A stretch of DNA of 17,511 nucleotides. It comes from Acidobacteriaceae bacterium (GTDB lineage Bacteria; Acidobacteriota; Terriglobia; Terriglobales; Acidobacteriaceae). The notes under the pieces were generated by a model. It worked only from the letters and a program-made list of their open reading frames with translations. It made no database searches and was not told the origin of the DNA. The number at the start of each line of letters is the position of its first letter. Position 1 is the first letter of the stretch. The DNA lies in contig PMXH01000292.1 in NCBI GenBank assembly GCA_003165855.1, positions 1-17,511 on the forward strand. Reading direction: 5' to 3'. This document shows, in pieces, positions 14,483 through 17,511 of the stretch. Made by a program: the position numbers and the translations under genes.

Positions 14483-16474
14483 TTGCGAACTTTCCCTGAT
14501 CACCAGCCCGCGTCCCCACTCGCCCCCGGAGCCTCCGCTGAAGTCCTGCTTTCCACGGAATTACTCGAGGCTCTTCCCGACGCCGTCGTTGCCGTCGATC
14601 GCGACGGGACGATTGTGCAAGTCAATTCCCAGGCCCAAGAGCTATTCGGCTACGAGTTCGAAGAGCTGATCGGCCAAAAAGTCGAGGTTCTCGTTCCGGA
14701 GCGCTATCGCCACCAGCACCACTCGCATCGCGACGCTTTCTCGGCCGCGCCGAAGACGCGACGCATGGGAGCCGATCTGGATCTCTACGGAAGACGCCGC
14801 AACGGCTCGGAGTTCCCCGTCGAAATCAGTCTTAGTCCCGTCTCCACAGAGAATGGAGTGTTCGTGCTCAGCGCGATCCGCGACATCAGCGATCGCAAGC
14901 GAATCGCCGAAGAGCTGCGCCGGGCGAATGAAGAACTGCACCGCAGGACGGCCGAGCAACTGGGCGAATACCGCTCACGGCTGGCCTCGATTATCGATTC
15001 CTCCGACGACGCCATCCTCAGCAAAGAGCTGAACGGCACCATCACCAGTTGGAACAAAGGAGCCGAGCGCATCTACGGCTATACCCCCGAAGAGGTCGTC
15101 GGCAAACATATATCTCTTCTCACTCCCAGCGATCGTCCGAACGAAATCTCGGAGATTCTCCAGAAAATTGCCGCCGGTGAAAGTATCGAGCATTATGAAT
15201 CGGTGCGCGTCGCCAAAGACGGGCGCCAACTGAGCGTCTCCATCTCCGTTTCTCCTTTGCGCGATGCCGCCGGCGAGATCGTTGGAGCGTCCGCCATTGC
15301 CCACGACATCACCGCCCAGAAACGGGCTGAGGGCCAGCTTCGTCAATCCCAGAAGATGGAAGCCATCGGCCGGCTTGCCGGTGGCGTCGCACATGACTTC
15401 AACAATATCCTCGCCATCATCAACGCTTGCACTGAATTTCTCCGGGACCGCATCGATCCTGCCGCCGAGCCCTCCGCCTATGTCGAAAATATCAAGAAGG
15501 CAACCCTGCGCGGCGTGGCATTGACCAGACAACTGCTTTCTTTCAGCCGGACTTCCACCATCCAGCCCTGCGTTCTCGATCTGAACGACCGGTTAAAGGA
15601 CATCAGCAAGCTCCTGCGTCCTCTGCTGGGGGAAGATATCGAGGTCCTCATCGTCTCCCGGTCACCCTCGGCGGTCATTGAGGCAGATCCCGGCCAACTC
15701 GACCAGATCGTGGTCAACCTCGCGGTGAACGCGCGCGACGCCATGCCTCGCGGCGGCAAGTTCATTCTCGAAACCGCCGCCGTGAGATTTGACGAGGACT
15801 TCGCCGGGCAGCATCAACCCATGGCGGCGGGAAAATACGTCCAGCTCGCGGTCAGCGACACCGGCAGCGGCATGGACGAAGCTACCGTATCCCGCATCTT
15901 CGAACCCTTCTTCACCACCAAAGAGGCGGGCAAGGGCACGGGTTTGGGCTTGTCCACCGTATACGGCATCGTGAAACAGAGCGCAGGGCATATTCTGGTC
16001 TACAGCGAACTGGGACATGGGACGACCTTCAAAATCTATCTTCCCAGTGCCGATCACAAAGTCGGGCTGGAATCCAGGCCTGAAATGGAAACCGTCAGCC
16101 CGAAACGCCAAGGAACCACAATCCTGCTGGTCGAAGACGACGAAATGATGCGCGACTTGACCCGCCAGCTCCTCCAGGAGCACGGCTACACCGTAGTCGA
16201 GGCCAATGACGGCAAGTCCGCCCTCGAATGGGTCGAGTCCCATCCCGGCCCAATCGATCTCCTGTTGACCGATGTAATCATGCGCCACGTCAGCGGTCCC
16301 GAACTAGCAGAGCGTCTGCACACTTCCCACCCCACCCTGAAAGTCGTATACATGTCAGGCTATACCGGCGAACTCATGGCCAATCGCGACGTCTTGAAGC
16401 CCGGCGTAACTCTCCTCGAAAAGCCTTTTACCCGTACCGCGCTGCTAAATACGATCCATACGACGCTGGGCTGA
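14483..16474 (+). CDS. Soluble PAS-PAS hybrid histidine kinase with C-terminal receiver
   Basis: A 663-residue cytoplasmic sensor kinase with no membrane segment. TTG 14483 is chosen because GGAG at 14473-14476 is six bases ahead. The order is PAS1 (about 22-135: LPDAVVAVDRDGTIVQVN, ELFGYEFEELIG), a short coiled linker (RIAEELRRANEELHRR), PAS2 (about 160-275: IIDSSDDAILSKELNGTI, IYGYTPEEVVGK), HisKA with H304 in GVAHDFNNIL, then HATPase_c (N box NLAVNARDAMP, G1 DTGSGMD, FFTTKEAGKGTGLGLST), and a receiver at about 543-660 with acidic pair EDD, phosphoacceptor D597 in LLTDVIM, and K in LEKPF. PAS domains of this sort sense small ligands or redox state; no heme or flavin residues can be assigned here. 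No separate DNA-binding response regulator is adjacent. The Crp/Fnr gene follows on the same strand, and a CRP-type site lies upstream. Confidence 0.93.
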   Translation: MRTFPDHQPASPLAPGASAEVLLSTELLEALPDAVVAVDRDGTIVQVNSQAQELFGYEFEELIGQKVEVLVPERYRHQHHSHRDAFSAAPKTRRMGADLDLYGRRRNGSEFPVEISLSPVSTENGVFVLSAIRDISDRKRIAEELRRANEELHRRTAEQLGEYRSRLASIIDSSDDAILSKELNGTITSWNKGAERIYGYTPEEVVGKHISLLTPSDRPNEISEILQKIAAGESIEHYESVRVAKDGRQLSVSISVSPLRDAAGEIVGASAIAHDITAQKRAEGQLRQSQKMEAIGRLAGGVAHDFNNILAIINACTEFLRDRIDPAAEPSAYVENIKKATLRGVALTRQLLSFSRTSTIQPCVLDLNDRLKDISKLLRPLLGEDIEVLIVSRSPSAVIEADPGQLDQIVVNLAVNARDAMPRGGKFILETAAVRFDEDFAGQHQPMAAGKYVQLAVSDTGSGMDEATVSRIFEPFFTTKEAGKGTGLGLSTVYGIVKQSAGHILVYSELGHGTTFKIYLPSADHKVGLESRPEMETVSPKRQGTTILLVEDDEMMRDLTRQLLQEHGYTVVEANDGKSALEWVESHPGPIDLLLTDVIMRHVSGPELAERLHTSHPTLKVVYMSGYTGELMANRDVLKPGVTLLEKPFTRTALLNTIHTTLG

Positions 16475-16524
16475 ACCTGGCAGGTAAGAAAAACCCACGC
16501 TCTCGGTTCCATAACCCAACGTCT

Positions 16525-16540
16525 GGTGATGAAGATCACA
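16525..16540. promoter_or_regulatory. CRP-type operator upstream of the Crp/Fnr gene
   Basis: GGTGA-TGAAGA-TCACA has the core GTGA-N6-TCAC (16526-16539) and differs from perfect TGTGA-N6-TCACA at one outer base. It lies about 185 bases before the start of the Crp/Fnr-family gene, so autoregulation is the simplest reading. Confidence 0.5.
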
Positions 16541-16586
16541 CATCGCTGTGGGAAAGCACCCATTTTTCGGCACCCCTCCGCCAATC

Positions 16587-16608
16587 GCCAGACCTACTCT
16601 CGTCTGGC
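16587..16608 (+). other. Leader hairpin before the Crp/Fnr gene
   Basis: GCCAGAC (16587-16593) and GTCTGGC (16602-16608) form a perfect seven-base stem with an eight-base loop (CTACTCTC). No T-run follows, so it is not a typical terminator. It could be an RNA structure in a long leader or a regulator site. Confidence 0.35.
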
Positions 16609-16724
16609 AGAATCAAGCCAAACCATCCGTTTTGTTACAGTTAGGAAACCTCAACCGACGTCTTACCCCCTCCCCGAAAGAGTGGCGAGGGACTTGCCCT
16701 AGCACAGGTGAGCGGAGGCACCCT

Positions 16725-17426
16725 ATGGCCACACAAATCGTCAACCACCCCCAGAAGCAGTCACCGGCCGACAAAAACCTTTGTAATCTTCCCCCAATCG
16801 TCGCCGATGCCTTGGAGCAGGAAGCCATCACCACCACTTATCCCACAGGGGCGGTTTTATTTGCGGAAGGTCAAGTTCCTCGCGGCGTGTTCGTCGTCCG
16901 CCGCGGCCGTGTGAAGCTCTCCATCTGCGGCAGTGACGGCCGCACTCTCATTCTCCGCATAGTCGAAGTCGGTTGTCCCTTGGGAGTTGCCGCTGCCGTT
17001 TCCGGACGCCCCTATGAAGCTACCGCCGAGACTCAGGAGCCCTGCGAGATCAGCTTCCTCCGGCAAAGCGACGTCCTCCGCCTCATGCGACTCCACGGCG
17101 AGTTTGCCCTCTGGGTAACCCAGCACATCAGCCAGGATTACGCCTCCACCTGCCGCGAAATCCGTGACCTCATCCTTTCCGACTCCGCCAGCGAAAAACT
17201 CGCCCGATTGCTGGTCGGCTGGCTCGATCAGAACACCGAAGCCAGAAACCCCAGCCAAATGAAACTCGCCCTCACCCACGAAGAGATCGGCCAGATGATC
17301 GGAACTTCCCGCGAAACCGTCAGCCGGCTTTTCGCAGGTTTCAAAAAGCAACGTCTCATCCAGCAGAGCGGCTCCACTCTCGTCATTCCCAGCCGCATTG
17401 CCCTGGAATCCCTTATCACCGCATAG
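16725..17426 (+). CDS. Crp/Fnr-family transcriptional regulator
   Basis: A 233-residue cytoplasmic regulator. ATG 16725 has GGAGG at 16714-16718 six bases ahead. The N-terminal half is a cyclic-nucleotide-binding-like barrel (YPTGAVLFAEGQVPRGVFVVRRGRVKLSICGSDGRTLILRIV, split by eye). Where E. coli CRP has the G-E-L and R-S-A phosphate-binding residues, this protein has GCPLGVAAAVSGRPYEATAE, so the cAMP-ligating Glu and Arg are absent. There is no N-terminal cysteine cluster as in FNR, only C19. The dimerisation helix is at about residues 125-150. The C-terminal winged helix has LTHEEIGQMIGTSRETVSRLF; R196, E197 and R201 match the CRP residues Arg180, Glu181 and Arg185 that read GTGA. The effector is unknown. 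GTGA-N6-TCAC sites occur upstream of this gene, the kinase gene and the left-edge gene. Confidence 0.93.
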   Translation: MATQIVNHPQKQSPADKNLCNLPPIVADALEQEAITTTYPTGAVLFAEGQVPRGVFVVRRGRVKLSICGSDGRTLILRIVEVGCPLGVAAAVSGRPYEATAETQEPCEISFLRQSDVLRLMRLHGEFALWVTQHISQDYASTCREIRDLILSDSASEKLARLLVGWLDQNTEARNPSQMKLALTHEEIGQMIGTSRETVSRLFAGFKKQRLIQQSGSTLVIPSRIALESLITA

Positions 17427-17474
17427 TTGCGAAGATTCTTATGTGGGGATAGCAATGTTGGGACCGTCACGTGG

Positions 17475-17496
17475 GGACAGCCGCCCTCGGCTGTCC
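17475..17496. repeat. REP-like hairpin at the right edge, possible terminator
   Basis: GGACAGCCG (17475-17483) and CGGCTGTCC (17488-17496) make a perfect nine-base stem with a CCCT loop, about 50 bases after the Crp/Fnr stop. No T-run follows. Next to it, GAGCGAAGCT at 17501-17510 repeats ten bases of the element at 5297-5306. It is probably an interspersed acidobacterial repeat, possibly doubling as a 3' stabiliser or terminator. Confidence 0.55.
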
Positions 17497-17511
17497 AGTC
17501 GAGCGAAGCTC

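Larger units (their letters stand above)
16475..16724. promoter_or_regulatory. Upstream region of the Crp/Fnr gene
   Basis: This 250-base gap between the kinase stop and the Crp/Fnr start holds a CRP-type palindrome at 16525-16540 and a seven-base-stem hairpin at 16587-16608. No gene is seen. The upstream in-frame extension of the Crp/Fnr frame back to 16548 has no ribosome-binding site and was rejected. The length suggests the regulator has its own promoter instead of simply being cotranscribed with the kinase. Confidence 0.45.

Noticed and set aside
15662..16288. 208-codon antisense frame in the hybrid kinase gene
   Set aside because: It is a shadow frame of the high-GC kinase coding region, whose own motifs are complete.
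16548..16724. In-frame extension of the Crp/Fnr gene
   Set aside because: It has no ribosome-binding site and carries the leader hairpin; ATG 16725 with GGAGG gives the normal family length.

Overview
The window looks like the chromosome of an Acidobacteriota (Terriglobia-like) soil bacterium. The evidence is the high-GC, Gram-negative-style gene content: a very large TonB-dependent receptor with an N-terminal carboxypeptidase-regulatory-like domain, a VWFA-related protein of the type expanded in acidobacteria, an acidobacterial-style Crp/Fnr protein with an SGRPYEATAET segment, and short interspersed GC-rich hairpins. No rRNA, tRNA, CRISPR array, transposase or phage gene was seen. Taxonomy is an inference from family resemblance only.

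Left edge (1-569): the 5' end of a minus-strand gene for a membrane-anchored, probably TPR-containing protein runs off the window. Its long upstream region carries a perfect CRP-type palindrome.

Centre (570-11857): a coherent carbohydrate-uptake and catabolism locus. A divergent GntR/HutC-type regulator (minus) faces a six-gene plus-strand cluster: outer-membrane TonB-dependent receptor, secreted clan GH-A glycosidase, ROK sugar kinase, GlmS-like double-SIS sugar-phosphate isomerase/deaminase without a glutaminase domain, FucP/NagP-type inner-membrane sugar permease, and a secreted five-bladed-propeller glycosidase-like protein. From the second gene onward the genes overlap or are 14-22 nt apart. 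The likely flow is import of an oligosaccharide through the receptor, periplasmic trimming by the two secreted enzymes, transport of the released sugar across the inner membrane, phosphorylation and then isomerisation or deamination. The GlmS-like enzyme hints at an amino sugar, but the substrate is not settled. There is no SusD partner. Inverted TAGTATACAA/TTGTATGCTA boxes between regulator and receptor are candidate operators.

Right-centre (11858-14050): on the minus strand, a coupled pair (secreted VWFA-related protein followed by a small exported protein of unknown function), then a short ABM/DABB-fold protein with a clear terminator and three 12-bp tandem repeats upstream.

Right (14051-17511): on the plus strand, a soluble PAS-PAS hybrid histidine kinase with a fused receiver, then a Crp/Fnr-family regulator. 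GTGA-N6-TCAC palindromes lie upstream of both genes, matching the one at the left edge. The regulator's recognition helix (R-E-T-V-S-R) is of the CRP type, so it is a plausible reader of these sites, although its effector pocket lacks the canonical cAMP ligands. The window ends in a REP-like hairpin related to one that sits between the receptor and glycosidase genes.

Several start codons were reassigned from ribosome-binding sites: TTG for the ROK kinase, the SIS protein and the histidine kinase, and internal ATGs for the receptor, permease, ABM protein and Crp protein.
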